Source: Parazoarcus communis
GTDB taxonomy: Bacteria; Pseudomonadota; Gammaproteobacteria; Burkholderiales; Rhodocyclaceae
DNA: 64,000 bases
Assembly: GCF_003111665.1 (NCBI RefSeq)
Contig: NZ_CP022188.1
Coordinates: forward strand, 2,046,001-2,110,000
Direction: 5' to 3'
Notes under the pieces: generated by a model
What the model was told of the DNA's origin: nothing
Databases searched by the model: none
Seen by the model: the letters and a program-made list of their open reading frames with translations, nothing else
Shown: in pieces, positions 41,824-51,172 of the stretch
Layout: each line of letters begins with the position of its first letter
How positions within the stretch are numbered: the stretch's first letter is position 1
Position numbers and translations under genes: made by a program

Positions 41824-42858
41824 TCAGTCTGCCGCGACGGCCATGCGTGCGCCACCTGCGCCCAGTGTTTCGAGTGCCTGCAGCACGCTTGCCGGGCTGA
41901 TGTCGACGAGGCAGCGGGTGTGACCGAGCGGGCAGACACGCTTGAAACAGGGCGAGCACTCGAGCCCCAGGCTGCGGATCGAGACCTTCGCCGACAGGGG
42001 CGGTGTGTGCTCGGGGCTGGAAGAACCGTAAATCGCCACAAGCGGTACGTCGAGTGCCGCAGCGACATGCATCAGGCCGGAGTCGTTGGTTACTGCGGCC
42101 TCGGCCAGCGCGAGGAGGTCGACTGCGTCACCCAGCTGTGTGCGACCGGCCAGGTTATGGACCATGACCGTGTCGGCTGCGATCTCCTCTGCGGCAGGGT
42201 GATCCTTGGCCGAACCGAGAATCCAGACCTGGTAGCCACGGCCAACCAGTTCGCGGGCGAGTGCGGCGTAGTGGGGCAGCGGCCACTGCTTGGCAGGGCC
42301 GTACTCCGCGCCTGGCATGAACGCGATGCCGGGCCGGTCGTCGGCGAGTCCGAGCCGGCTGTGCAGTGTGGCCTGGTTGGCCGCGTCGGCAAGCAGGCGC
42401 GGATTGTGAAAGGTGGGCGGCACGGCAGCGTCCGCCGGCCGGCCGAGGGCGACGAAGCGCTGCACGGTCATCGGCAGCGCGGTCTCGTCGAGCAGGCGCA
42501 GGTCATTGAGCAGACCGTAGCGCATTTCGCCGCGAAACCCCGTGCGCAGCGGGATGCGGGCAAAGAACGGGACCAGCGCCGACTTCAGCGAATTGGGCAG
42601 CAGGATGGCCTGATCATAGCCTTCGGCGGCCAGTTCGCGACCCAGCGCCCAGCGCTTGCCGAGACCGAATTCGCCATGACCGAGCGGCATTGCCACCCCG
42701 CGGCGCACCTCGGGCATGCGCGCAAGAATGGGGAGCGACCAGCCCGGGGCGAGCACGTCGATCTCGCATGGGCCGCCGCGCTTGAGCGTCACGAACAGGC
42801 TCTGGGCCATCACCATGTCACCCACCCAGGAGGGACCCACGACGAGAATTCTGTGCAT
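41824..42858 (-). CDS. waaF: ADP-heptose:LPS heptosyltransferase II
   Basis: Adds the second heptose to the inner core. The 344-aa GT9 enzyme starts MHRILVVGPSWVGDMVMAQS, typical of WaaF, with AILLPNSLKSALVPFFARIPLRTGFRGEMRYGL, FMPGAEYGPAKQWPLPHYAALA and VTNDSGLMHVAAALDVPLVAIYGSSSPEHTPPL. The CSPCFKRVCPLGHTRCL cysteine-rich stretch near the C-terminus is common in WaaF. It lies 19 nt downstream of hldD and 7 nt upstream of waaC. Confidence 0.96.
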   Translation of the reverse strand: MHRILVVGPSWVGDMVMAQSLFVTLKRGGPCEIDVLAPGWSLPILARMPEVRRGVAMPLGHGEFGLGKRWALGRELAAEGYDQAILLPNSLKSALVPFFARIPLRTGFRGEMRYGLLNDLRLLDETALPMTVQRFVALGRPADAAVPPTFHNPRLLADAANQATLHSRLGLADDRPGIAFMPGAEYGPAKQWPLPHYAALARELVGRGYQVWILGSAKDHPAAEEIAADTVMVHNLAGRTQLGDAVDLLALAEAAVTNDSGLMHVAAALDVPLVAIYGSSSPEHTPPLSAKVSIRSLGLECSPCFKRVCPLGHTRCLVDISPASVLQALETLGAGGARMAVAAD

Positions 42859-42877
42859 TCCTGCTGCCTTCACCGGG

Positions 42878-43840
42878 TCAGCCGTTGCGGGCGAGCCAGT
42901 CGAGGTAACGCGGCACGCCGGTCTCGACATCCATGAAGGGGCGGTCGTAGCCGGCTGTGCGCAGTGCGCTCATGTCGGCTTCGGTGAAGCTCTGGTAGCG
43001 GCCCTTCAGGTGCTCAGGGAAGGGAATGTAGTCGATGCCGCCGCCTTCGCTGCCGTTCGCCCGGGCCCACTTGATGGCCGCGCGTGCCACTTCGTTGAAG
43101 CTCTGCGCACGCCCGGTGCCAAGGTTGTAGATGCCCGAGACCTGCGGGTTGTCGAGCAGCCAGAGATTGACGGCGACGATGTCATCCACGTGAATGAAGT
43201 CGCGGCGCTGTTCGCCCGGGCCATAGCCGTCGGAGCCCTCGAACAGTCGCACGCGGCCGGAATCGTTGAGCTGATTGTTGAAGTGCCAGGCCACGCTCGC
43301 CATGCTGCCCTTGTGCTGCTCGCGCGGCCCGTAGACGTTGAAGTAGCGCAGGCCGACCACCTGGCTCTCAAGACCGTCGAGCTGGGGGCGCAGGTGGCAG
43401 TCGAACAGGAACTTCGAGTAGGCGTACATGTTGAGAGGCTGCTCGAACTCGCGCGCCTCGCGAAAGTTGGGACCCATGCCGTACACCGATGCGGACGAGG
43501 CATAGATCAGTGGAATCTTGCGTGCCAGGCACCAGGCCAGCAAGGCCTTGGTGTATTCGTAGTTCACCTTCATCACGAAGCGGCCATCCCACTCGGTCGT
43601 GGCCGAGCAGGCGCCTTCATGGAAGACGGCCTCGATGGAGCCGAAATTCTCCCCGGCCTCGATGCGCGCGAGGAAATCGTCCTTGTCCATGTAGTCGCGG
43701 ATGTCGGCATCCGCGAGGTTGAGACACTTGTGACCGTCGCTGAGGTCATCCACCACGAGGATGTCGAAAATACCCCGTGCGTTCAGACCCTGAACGAGAT
43801 TGCTGCCGATGAAGCCGGCGCCGCCGGTGACGATAATCAT
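42878..43840 (-). CDS. hldD: ADP-L-glycero-D-manno-heptose 6-epimerase
   Basis: NADP-dependent SDR enzyme of 320 aa that epimerises ADP-D-glycero- to ADP-L-glycero-D-manno-heptose, the donor for WaaC and WaaF. It begins [20 protein letters not shown] with the Rossmann GxxGxxG, has [24 protein letters not shown], the catalytic YSKFLFD motif in [15 protein letters not shown], and [21 protein letters not shown]. All match HldD. It lies 13 nt downstream of the heptose kinase gene, forming the donor-supply head of the operon. Confidence 0.97.
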   Translation of the reverse strand: MIIVTGGAGFIGSNLVQGLNARGIFDILVVDDLSDGHKCLNLADADIRDYMDKDDFLARIEAGENFGSIEAVFHEGACSATTEWDGRFVMKVNYEYTKALLAWCLARKIPLIYASSASVYGMGPNFREAREFEQPLNMYAYSKFLFDCHLRPQLDGLESQVVGLRYFNVYGPREQHKGSMASVAWHFNNQLNDSGRVRLFEGSDGYGPGEQRRDFIHVDDIVAVNLWLLDNPQVSGIYNLGTGRAQSFNEVARAAIKWARANGSEGGGIDYIPFPEHLKGRYQSFTEADMSALRTAGYDRPFMDVETGVPRYLDWLARNG

Positions 43841-43853
43841 GCGAACTCCTAGT

Positions 43854-44804
43854 TCAATGTGTTGCGGTCAGCGCCGCGGTGAGCTCTGCGAGACTCACGG
43901 TGGCGGTGCCGAGCTTGCCGACGACGACGCCGGCAGCAGTATTGGCCAGTGCGGTGGCGTCCGCCATCGACAGTCCGCAGGCGAGGCCGGTGCCGAGCAC
44001 GGCGACCACGGTGTCGCCTGCGCCGGTCACGTCGAATACGTCTCGCGCACGGGTCGGCAGGTCGAGCGCAGCCTGGCCTTTTTGCAGCAGCGTCATGCCG
44101 CGTTCGGAGCGGGTGATCAGCAGGGCTTCCAGGCCGAGCGCCTCGATCAGCGCTTCACCGCGACTGCGCACCGCGGCTTCGTCGCTGCAGTGCCCGACCA
44201 CCGCTTCAAACTCGGTCATGTTGGGCGTGATTACGGTGGCACCGCTGTAGCGGCCGAAATCCGCGCCCTTGGGGTCGACCACGACCGGCAGCCCACGTTC
44301 GCGAGCGAGCCGAATCAGGCTGCTGACCTGGGCAAGCGTGCCTTTGCCGTAGTCCGACAGCACGACAGCGTGCGCGTCCGGCAGGGCAGCCTCGAAGGCC
44401 TGTTCGATACCGGCGGATTCGAGTACTGCGAAATTGTCCTCGAAGTCGAGCCGGATCAGTTGCTGGTGGCGACTGATGATGCGCAGCTTGGTAATGGTTG
44501 GGTGCTGCGGTGCCTCGAGCAGCCGGCACAGCACCCCGCCGTGCTCAAGCCGCTCGCGCAGCAGGCGGGCAGGTTCGTCGCGTCCGACCAAGCCTACCAG
44601 TTCTGCGCAGGCGCCAAGCGAGGCCGCGTTAAGGGCCACGTTGCCCGCTCCGCCGGCACGGAACTCGTCGGTTTCGACCTTGACCACGGGCACCGGCGCC
44701 TCGGGCGAGATACGGGTGGTCGAGCCGTGCCAGTAGCGGTCTAGCATGACGTCACCGATGACGAGGAGGCGACCAGCGGAAAAGTCGGGCAGGATGTTCG
44801 GCAT
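43854..44804 (-). CDS. rfaE1: D-glycero-beta-D-manno-heptose-7-phosphate kinase (HldE N-domain type)
   Basis: Ribokinase-family enzyme of 316 aa that makes heptose 1,7-bisphosphate in ADP-heptose synthesis. It has [62 protein letters not shown], and the catalytic [18 protein letters not shown] near residue 255. The adenylyltransferase half found in E. coli HldE is absent, so this is the split form and the partner (RfaE2) must be elsewhere. ATG 44804 is preferred to an in-frame TTG 9 nt earlier. It heads the leftward LPS operon; a GATAAT -10-like box (44837-44842) lies upstream. Confidence 0.93.
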   Translation of the reverse strand: MPNILPDFSAGRLLVIGDVMLDRYWHGSTTRISPEAPVPVVKVETDEFRAGGAGNVALNAASLGACAELVGLVGRDEPARLLRERLEHGGVLCRLLEAPQHPTITKLRIISRHQQLIRLDFEDNFAVLESAGIEQAFEAALPDAHAVVLSDYGKGTLAQVSSLIRLARERGLPVVVDPKGADFGRYSGATVITPNMTEFEAVVGHCSDEAAVRSRGEALIEALGLEALLITRSERGMTLLQKGQAALDLPTRARDVFDVTGAGDTVVAVLGTGLACGLSMADATALANTAAGVVVGKLGTATVSLAELTAALTATH

Positions 44805-44909
44805 TAAGCGCAAGGCAAGACGTTGGAAAGACGGGGATTATCCCACGAAGGGCGGAAGGCGACGACTGCGAGCGCGCACCCCCCTCGTTTTAGGGGTGGC
44901 TGTCGCGGG

Positions 44910-45464
44910 CTAGCGATTGAACCACTTCAGGGTCGTGCCCCACGACTCAACGTCGATTCGCGTGACCTGGCCACAGGCAAAGTCCAGCGCCAGCCAGCGT
45001 TCGGGGGGCAGGCCCAGCAGATGGCCGGCAATGACCCGCAGCGGTCCGCCATGTGCGACGGTCACCACCGGCAGGTCGTCAGCCGCAGCGCTGCGCACCT
45101 CTTCCAGCCAGGGCAGGACACGTGAGCTCAGGTCACGGGCAGACTCGCCGCCCGGTGCGCGAAAACCGAGCGGATCGTCCGCCCAGGCGTCGATGGCGGT
45201 GCCGAGTTCGTCGAAACGGCGCCCCTCCCATTCGCCGAAGCTCATTTCCTGCAGGCGGGCATCGATCTGCGGTGTGCCGAGCGCTTCGGCGAGCAGGCGG
45301 GCGCGACTGAGCGGACTGGCGTGCAGCGCGAAGCGCTCGGGCAGGAGCGGGCGCAACCGGGTCGCGACATCGACGGCGGATTCGGCCAAACCGACGTCGG
45401 TCCGGCCGTAGCACACGCCGGGCGCGACGTCGGGCCGGGGGTGGCGGATCAGGTGAAGTTCCAT
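44910..45464 (-). CDS. cobC: Alpha-ribazole phosphatase (histidine phosphatase family)
   Basis: Removes the phosphate from alpha-ribazole 5'-phosphate or cobalamin 5'-phosphate in nucleotide-loop assembly. The 184-aa product begins [20 protein letters not shown]; the catalytic RHG motif of the superfamily reads RHP here, a change common in CobC-like proteins. Also present are [29 protein letters not shown] and [17 protein letters not shown] with the second catalytic His. ATG 45464 lies inside the end of cobS (16-nt overlap), so the two are coupled. It is last in the leftward cob operon. Confidence 0.9.
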   Translation of the reverse strand: MELHLIRHPRPDVAPGVCYGRTDVGLAESAVDVATRLRPLLPERFALHASPLSRARLLAEALGTPQIDARLQEMSFGEWEGRRFDELGTAIDAWADDPLGFRAPGGESARDLSSRVLPWLEEVRSAAADDLPVVTVAHGGPLRVIAGHLLGLPPERWLALDFACGQVTRIDVESWGTTLKWFNR

Positions 45465-46219
45465 GCGCTCAGAATGCCAAGGTAGCAGGCAAGCTCGGTG
45501 GCTTGCTGGGTGGCGCCGAGGAGGTCGCCGGTATAGCCGCCGAGTCGGCGCACGAACATGCGTGCGGCCCACACGGTGACGAGCGTGACCGCAGCCACGG
45601 CGCACAGGGCCTCGAGCGGGCCAAGGAGTATCAGCGGAAGCAGGCCGAAGCTGGCTGCGATCAGAAGCTCCGCACCGTTCATGCGGCGCGCAAGCGGTTT
45701 CGACTTCGCGCTCTCGTCCTCGCGCACGTAGGGCAGGCGGTGGATCAGGCTGGTCGCGCACAGGCGCGACAGCGGGTGTGCGACGAGAATGGCCGCAGCG
45801 ACACCCGACGCGCCATGGGCACCGAGCTCGAACAGGGCGGCGGCCTTGGCGAGCAGCATCAGCACCACGCCGACGGTGCCGTAGCTGCCGATGCGCGAAT
45901 CCTTCATGATCGTCAGCACCTGCGCCTTCTCCCAGCCGCCGCCAAGTCCGTCGCAGGTGTCGGCCCAGCCGTCCTCGTGAAAGGCGCCGGTGGCACGAAC
46001 CGTGACGGCCATCGACAGAATCACGGCCAGCACGGGTGGGAGCGCCAGGGCGAAGATCAGATAGCTGCCTGCCCCGATCAGGCCCACGACCCAGCCCACC
46101 AGAGGGAAGTAGCGCGCCGCATGATTCAGGCGCTCGGTGGACCACGGTACCCAGGCAGGGACCGGCAGGCGCGTGAAGAAGCCGAGTGCGGTGAAGAAGA
46201 GTTCGAGCTGGTAGCGCAT
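45449..46219 (-). CDS. cobS: Adenosylcobinamide-GDP ribazoletransferase CobS
   Basis: Inner-membrane cobalamin synthase of 256 aa joining AdoCbi-GDP and alpha-ribazole. It opens [23 protein letters not shown] and contains the active-site stretch [38 protein letters not shown] (about residues 80-117), typical of CobS, followed by several hydrophobic helices. It lies between cobT (9-nt gap) and cobC (overlap). Confidence 0.96.
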   Translation of the reverse strand: MRYQLELFFTALGFFTRLPVPAWVPWSTERLNHAARYFPLVGWVVGLIGAGSYLIFALALPPVLAVILSMAVTVRATGAFHEDGWADTCDGLGGGWEKAQVLTIMKDSRIGSYGTVGVVLMLLAKAAALFELGAHGASGVAAAILVAHPLSRLCATSLIHRLPYVREDESAKSKPLARRMNGAELLIAASFGLLPLILLGPLEALCAVAAVTLVTVWAARMFVRRLGGYTGDLLGATQQATELACYLGILSAWNFT

Positions 46220-46228
46220 CGCCGGGCG

Positions 46229-47266
46229 TCAGTCCTGCGCGCTGACGCCTGCCGACTCGAAGCTCGCCATCTCGTCGAGGAAATTCACTGCCGCCTGCAC
46301 CAGTGGGTAGGCCAGCGCAGCGCCGGTGCCTTCGCCCAGGCGCAGATCAAGCTCCATCAGCGGTTCGACACCGAGGTGTTCGAGCTGCAGCGTATGGCCG
46401 GGTTCTTTCGAGCGGTGGGCGAACACGCAGTAGGGCAGGACCGCGGGCGCAATCGCATGGGCCACGAGCAGCGCCGAGGTCACGATGAAGCCGTCGATCA
46501 GCAGCACCATGCGCTTCTCGGCCGCGCCAAGCATCGCCCCGACCATCATCGCGATCTCGAAGCCGCCGTATTGCACCAGGGCGACCAGCGGGTCGCGCTG
46601 GCGGCCGCCGCGGGTGAGTGCCTGCTTGAGCAGCACCTGTTTGCGCGCAAGGCCTGCGTCGTCGAGTCCGGTGCCGCGCCCGGTCACCGTGGCAAGATCG
46701 CTGCCGGCGACAAGGCAGTGGGTCAGCAGTGATGCAGCGGCGGTGTTGCCGATGCCCATTTCGCCGAAACCTACGCAGTTGCAGCCGTTCGCGGCCAGCG
46801 CATGGGCGAGCTCACGGCCTTTTACCAGGGCGGCTTCGCACTGTGCAGCAGACATCGCCGGGCGCTCGATGTAATTGTCGGTGCCGGGCGCAATCTTGGC
46901 GTCGATCAGTCCGGGACGCTTGCCGAAATCGTGATTCACGCCGGCGTCGATCACGGTCAGCCCGAGCCCCATCTGCCGGCTGAAGACGTTGATTGCAGCG
47001 CCACCGGCGAGGAAGTTTTCCACCATCTGCCAGGTCACATCCTGCGGGTAGGCCGAAACGCCTGCGCGCGCCGCGCCGTGATCGCCGGCAAAAACCATGA
47101 TGTGCGGCTGGTTCAGGGCGGGGGTTTCGGTCTGCTGTACAAGGCCAATCTGCAGCGCCAGCGCTTCCAGGCGGCCGAGTGCGCCGAGGGGCTTGGTCTT
47201 GGTGTCGATGCGTTGCTGCAGCCGGGGCGCGAGCGTCTGATCCGGCGCGCTGATGGTGAAGTTCAT
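46229..47266 (-). CDS. cobT: Nicotinate-nucleotide-dimethylbenzimidazole phosphoribosyltransferase
   Basis: Activates the lower ligand of cobalamin by making alpha-ribazole phosphate from NaMN and DMB. The 345-aa product has [62 protein letters not shown] and the C-terminal [30 protein letters not shown], which includes the catalytic Glu. All are CobT signatures. ATG 47266 gives the normal N-terminus; an in-frame extension to 47608 would overlap cobU. It lies 53 nt after cobU. Confidence 0.96.
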   Translation of the reverse strand: MNFTISAPDQTLAPRLQQRIDTKTKPLGALGRLEALALQIGLVQQTETPALNQPHIMVFAGDHGAARAGVSAYPQDVTWQMVENFLAGGAAINVFSRQMGLGLTVIDAGVNHDFGKRPGLIDAKIAPGTDNYIERPAMSAAQCEAALVKGRELAHALAANGCNCVGFGEMGIGNTAAASLLTHCLVAGSDLATVTGRGTGLDDAGLARKQVLLKQALTRGGRQRDPLVALVQYGGFEIAMMVGAMLGAAEKRMVLLIDGFIVTSALLVAHAIAPAVLPYCVFAHRSKEPGHTLQLEHLGVEPLMELDLRLGEGTGAALAYPLVQAAVNFLDEMASFESAGVSAQD

Positions 47267-47319
47267 GGGTGTTTTCGCAACAGGGTGTGGATGAGCGCGG
47301 CGGATGTTAGCACGCCGGT

Positions 47320-47868
47320 TCAGCCACCCTTCAGTACCAGCGGCAAGCCGGCGGCGACGAAGACGACGCGCTGGCAGCGCTCGGCAACGGCCTGGTTGAG
47401 CCGTCCTGCCTCGTCGCGGAACAGGCGCCCGAGCGGGTGCTCCGGCACCAGACCGAGACCGACCTCGTTGGCGACCAGCACGATGGTGCCGGGAAGCTCG
47501 GGCAGGGTGGCGAGCAGCGCGTCGCGTTCGCGGCTGAACAGCGGCAGGGTGTCTGCGCTGTGCGCAGATGCAAGCGTGTCCGCCTCCATGAGCAGGTTCG
47601 ACAGCCACAGCGTGAGGCAGTCGACGATGATGCAGCGGTCGGGGGCAGCCTCGTGCTTCAGCGTTTCGGCCAGTCGGACGGGCGCTTCGACGGTGTGGAA
47701 GTGCGGCGGGCGGTCGAGCTGGTGGCGGCGGATGCGTGCTGCCATCTCCTCGTCTCCGGCTTCCGCCGTGGCAATCACGGTGACCGGCAGGCCGGTGTCG
47801 TGGGCGCGTTGCTCGGCGTGACGGCTTTTCCCCGAGCGGGCGCCGCCAAGAATGAATTCGCAGGTCAT
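47320..47868 (-). CDS. cobU: Bifunctional adenosylcobinamide kinase/guanylyltransferase CobU
   Basis: Phosphorylates adenosylcobinamide and then attaches GMP. The 182-aa protein has the P-loop [16 protein letters not shown] at the N-terminus, [19 protein letters not shown] with the guanylylated His region, [15 protein letters not shown] and [26 protein letters not shown]. These are standard CobU motifs. It heads the leftward cobUTSC operon; its promoter must lie within the short space before the divergent riboswitch. Confidence 0.96.
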   Translation of the reverse strand: MTCEFILGGARSGKSRHAEQRAHDTGLPVTVIATAEAGDEEMAARIRRHQLDRPPHFHTVEAPVRLAETLKHEAAPDRCIIVDCLTLWLSNLLMEADTLASAHSADTLPLFSRERDALLATLPELPGTIVLVANEVGLGLVPEHPLGRLFRDEAGRLNQAVAERCQRVVFVAAGLPLVLKGG

Positions 47869-47954
47869 TGGAATGCTTCGCTTTTTGCAGTGCACGAGAT
47901 GGCTGGACACGGTATCATCCGCCCCCTCTGCTCCGAAAGGGGCAACGCGTTCGT

Positions 47955-48151
47955 GGTGCCCGACGGCGACTCTCGCCACAGGGTTAAACGGGAAACAGGT
48001 GCGCACGCCGCAAGCGTGCAATGCCTGTGCTGCCCCCGCAACGGTAAGTGAGTGCAAGACGCCTCGAAAAGCCACTGGGTCATGCCCGGGAAGGCGATGC
48101 GTCGGGTCAGGAGGATGTTGCTCCAGACAGCTCATGAGCCCGGATACCGGC
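47955..48151 (+). ncRNA. Cobalamin (AdoCbl) riboswitch
   Basis: Conserved blocks appear in the correct order: GGTTAAACGGGAAACAGGTG (47982-48001), the CTGCCCCCGCAACGGTAA core (48030-48047), GCCACTG with CGGGAAGGC (48071-48096), GTCAGGAG (about 48106-48113) and the B12 box AGCCCGGATACCGGCC (48136-48151). It lies upstream of btuB on the same strand, about 145 nt before the start codon. Binding of adenosylcobalamin should lower expression of the btuB-btuC-btuD-cob operon, probably by translational or terminator control; no classic terminator with a T-run is obvious. Confidence 0.95.
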
Positions 48152-48297
48152 CCGAATGCGAAATGGCGAATGTGCTGCGGGGTGGCAGCGACGGGTGCGG
48201 CGGTTTTCGGCTCTCTTCGACTCTCTCTCCGGCATGTTCTTGTTCGAGTCAGCTACGGCATGCGGGGACGCGGGCCGTGGCGCAGGGAGTCTTTCCA

Positions 48298-50145
48298 GTG
48301 AAAATCCAGCTTTCCATCATCGCGTCGGCGTGCGCGCTCGTTTACCCCGTACTCGGCCAGGCGCAGACCGCGCATGGCGAATCCGAACTCGATCAGGTCG
48401 TTGTTACGGCCACCCGTCAGCCCGTCAGTGCCTCAGAAGCACTGGCCAGCGTTGAGGTGATCGGTCGTGAGGAAATCTCCGCGGCAGGTAATTCGAGCCT
48501 GGTCGAGCTGCTCTCGGCGCGATCCGGCATCCAGGTCGTGAGTAACGGCGGCGCCGGCGCGAGCAGCAGCATCTACATTCGCGGTGCCAATTCCGGTCAC
48601 ACGCTGGTTCTGATCGACGGCATGCGGGTGGGGTCTGCGACCAATGGTTCGCCCTCGCTGGAAACGATTCCCCTGGCCCTGATCGATCGTGTCGAAATCC
48701 TGCGCGGGCCGGCAAGTGCGCTGTACGGCTCGGACGCAATCGGCGGTGTGATCCAGATCTTTACCCGCAAGGGCAAGGAAGGCTTCCAGCCGTCGGCTCG
48801 CATCGGCTTCGGCACCGAAAACAGTCGTTCCCTGGAGGCCACGGTCGCAGGCGGCGTGGATCGCCTGCGTTACAGTCTGGTCGTCGGTGAGGACCGCACC
48901 GACGGTATCAATGCCAGGCCCACCTCTTATGCAGGCAGGGATCAGGACGACGATGGTTTCCGCAACAATTACGTCAATGGATCGCTGACGGTGGGCTTGC
49001 GCGAGCGCGACGAGATCGGCCTGTCAGTGTTTCATACCGATGGCCGCAGCTGGTACGACGCCGGCAAGACCTACGACTCCTACCTGGATAAGCAGACCGA
49101 TACCGCGAGCGTTTACATGCGCAACCAGATCACTGGCGATTGGGCCAGCACGGTCAAGGTCGGCTACAGCGCGGACACCTCGCATGACCACTCCACCGCG
49201 ACCTCAACATCCGAGTTCGATACGGCGCAGACGCAGTTCACCTGGCAAAACGATGTCGCGCTGGCCGGCGGGTCGCTGCTGGCCGCATACGAGTATCTCG
49301 AGCAGAACGTGAGCACGACCACCGCGTATGCCAAGACGCAGCGCAACACCAATTCGCTGGTGCTCGGCTGGGGCGGTCAGTTCGACAAGCACAGCGTCCA
49401 GTTCAATGTCCGTCACGACGATGATTCGCAATTCGGCGGGGAGACCACCGGGTCGGCGGCATATGGCTATCAGTTCCTGCCCGAATGGCGTGTGCATGGC
49501 AGTATCGGCACCGCGTTCAAGGCACCGACCTTCAACGATCTGTACTACCCGCTGGCATGTTTCGGTTCTTACGGCTGCTTTGGCGGAAACGCCGACCTCA
49601 AGCCGGAAGAGGCGCTCAATCGCGAGTTCGGACTGGTCTGGGAGCGTGGTGCGACCGCGGTGCGCGCGACCTATTTCAACAACCGGGTGAAGAACCTGAT
49701 CGACTGGAGCTCCGGCATCGCGGACAACGTCGCCACCGCAACGCTGGAAGGGGTGGAGCTGGGACTGACGACGATGGTGTACGGCTACCGCCTGCGTGCA
49801 AACGTGGACTTTCTCGAGGCCAAGGACAAGGATAGCGGCAATTACCTCGGGCGCCGCGCCAAGGAAAGCGCTTCGCTTGCCATCGATCGCAGCACGGGCG
49901 CCTGGACCTGGGGGATGGAGCTGACCGGGCAGGGACGACGTTTCGACACAACGGCGAGCAACACATCGGCCAAACGGCTGGCCGGATATTCCTTGCTCAA
50001 TGCCTATGTTCACTACGCGCTGGCGCGCGACTGGAGTGTGGAGCTGCGTGCAAACAACATCCTCGACAGGGACTACGAACTGGCGCAGGGCTACGGGACG
50101 AAGGGCGCGAATGCCTTCGTTTCGCTGCGCTACGCACTGCACTGA
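48298..50145 (+). CDS. btuB: TonB-dependent vitamin B12 receptor BtuB
   Basis: Outer-membrane 22-strand barrel importing cobalamin with energy from TonB. The 615-aa protein has a signal peptide (SIIASACALVYPVLGQAQ-TA), a TonB box in ELDQVVVTATR (about residues 31-41), the plug motifs NGGAGASSSIYIRGANSGHTLVLIDGMRV and ILRGPASALYGSDAIGGVIQIFT, and a barrel ending VSLRYALH. Start GTG 48298 has AGGGAG 9-14 nt upstream and sits at the head of the signal peptide. The riboswitch immediately upstream supports a cobalamin substrate. Confidence 0.95.
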   Translation: MKIQLSIIASACALVYPVLGQAQTAHGESELDQVVVTATRQPVSASEALASVEVIGREEISAAGNSSLVELLSARSGIQVVSNGGAGASSSIYIRGANSGHTLVLIDGMRVGSATNGSPSLETIPLALIDRVEILRGPASALYGSDAIGGVIQIFTRKGKEGFQPSARIGFGTENSRSLEATVAGGVDRLRYSLVVGEDRTDGINARPTSYAGRDQDDDGFRNNYVNGSLTVGLRERDEIGLSVFHTDGRSWYDAGKTYDSYLDKQTDTASVYMRNQITGDWASTVKVGYSADTSHDHSTATSTSEFDTAQTQFTWQNDVALAGGSLLAAYEYLEQNVSTTTAYAKTQRNTNSLVLGWGGQFDKHSVQFNVRHDDDSQFGGETTGSAAYGYQFLPEWRVHGSIGTAFKAPTFNDLYYPLACFGSYGCFGGNADLKPEEALNREFGLVWERGATAVRATYFNNRVKNLIDWSSGIADNVATATLEGVELGLTTMVYGYRLRANVDFLEAKDKDSGNYLGRRAKESASLAIDRSTGAWTWGMELTGQGRRFDTTASNTSAKRLAGYSLLNAYVHYALARDWSVELRANNILDRDYELAQGYGTKGANAFVSLRYALH

Positions 50146-50151
50146 CAGCGC

Positions 50152-51171
50152 ATGGTGGCCGCGGCATTGCACAAGGGCGGGGACTGCCTGATGACGGGCA
50201 GGCGCCGCCGCCTGCTTGTCGTCGCGGCGCTGCTGGTGCTGGTCGCGGCGCTGACGCTGGCGTGGGCGCTGATCGCGGGCAGTTTGCCCATCGCGCCCGC
50301 CGAGGTGCTTGCGGCGCTGGGCGGTGCCGACGGCATGTCCGCCAGCGTCGTTCGCGAACTCCGTCTGCCGCGCGCAGTGGCCACCTTTGTGTGTGGCGGC
50401 CTGCTCGCGCTGGCGGGGGCGCTGATGCAGGTCTTGCTGCGCAATCCCCTGGCCGACCCCTACATCCTCGGCATTTCCGGCGGCGCTGCGGTTGGTGCGC
50501 TGACCGGCATTTCGCTGGGGGCGGCATCCATCTGGATTGATGGCGGCGCGTTTGCCGGCGCCCTGATTGCCATGTTGCTGGTGTTCGGACTTGCGCACGG
50601 CGACGGCAGCTGGACGCAGACGCGCCTGCTGCTGACCGGTGTGATCGTGGCCGCAGGCTGTGGCGCGGCGGTAACGCTGATGCTGGCGCTGGCACCGGAC
50701 ACACGGGTGCAGTCGATGCTGTTCTGGTTGATGGGCGATGCCAGTGGCGCGTCCAACCCGTGGCCGGCACTGGGCGTGCTGCTGATCGGCCTGCTCGCGG
50801 TGCTGCCGTTTGCGCGTGATCTCAACGTGCTGGCACGAGGCGAGATGACTGCACATGCGCTCGGTGTGAGCGTCAAACGCCTGCGCCTCGGGCTGTACGT
50901 GCTGGCTTCGCTGCTGACCGCGGTGGCGGTGACGCAGGTGGGCTCGGTGGGTTTCGTCGGGCTGATCGTGCCGCATCTGGTGCGGCTCGCGCTGGGCAAC
51001 GACCAGCGCGTACTGTTGCCGACCGCGGCAGTGGCGGGGGGCATTCTGCTGACCGTGGCCGATACGCTGGCGCGCACGGTGATGGCGCCGCAGCAACTGC
51101 CGGTGGGCGTGCTGACTGCACTCATCGGTGTGCCGGTGTTCCTGTTCCTGCTTGCACGTCATCCGCGCTGA
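50152..51171 (+). CDS. btuC: FecCD-family ABC permease, cobalamin type (BtuC)
   Basis: Inner-membrane permease of up to 339 aa. It shows FecCD motifs: LRLPRAVATFVCGGLLALAGALMQVLLRNPLADPYILGISGGAAVGAL, the EAA-like GEMTAHALGVSVKRLRLGLYVLASLLTA and GSVGFVGLIVPHLVRLALG (about residues 260-280). Cobalamin is inferred from btuB 6 nt upstream and the cob genes downstream; the family also carries siderophores. ATG 50152 is listed, but ATG 50191 (MTGRRRRLLV) would start closer to the first helix. No BtuF binding protein gene is present. Confidence 0.9.
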   Translation: MVAAALHKGGDCLMTGRRRRLLVVAALLVLVAALTLAWALIAGSLPIAPAEVLAALGGADGMSASVVRELRLPRAVATFVCGGLLALAGALMQVLLRNPLADPYILGISGGAAVGALTGISLGAASIWIDGGAFAGALIAMLLVFGLAHGDGSWTQTRLLLTGVIVAAGCGAAVTLMLALAPDTRVQSMLFWLMGDASGASNPWPALGVLLIGLLAVLPFARDLNVLARGEMTAHALGVSVKRLRLGLYVLASLLTAVAVTQVGSVGFVGLIVPHLVRLALGNDQRVLLPTAAVAGGILLTVADTLARTVMAPQQLPVGVLTALIGVPVFLFLLARHPR

Positions 51172-51172
51172 C

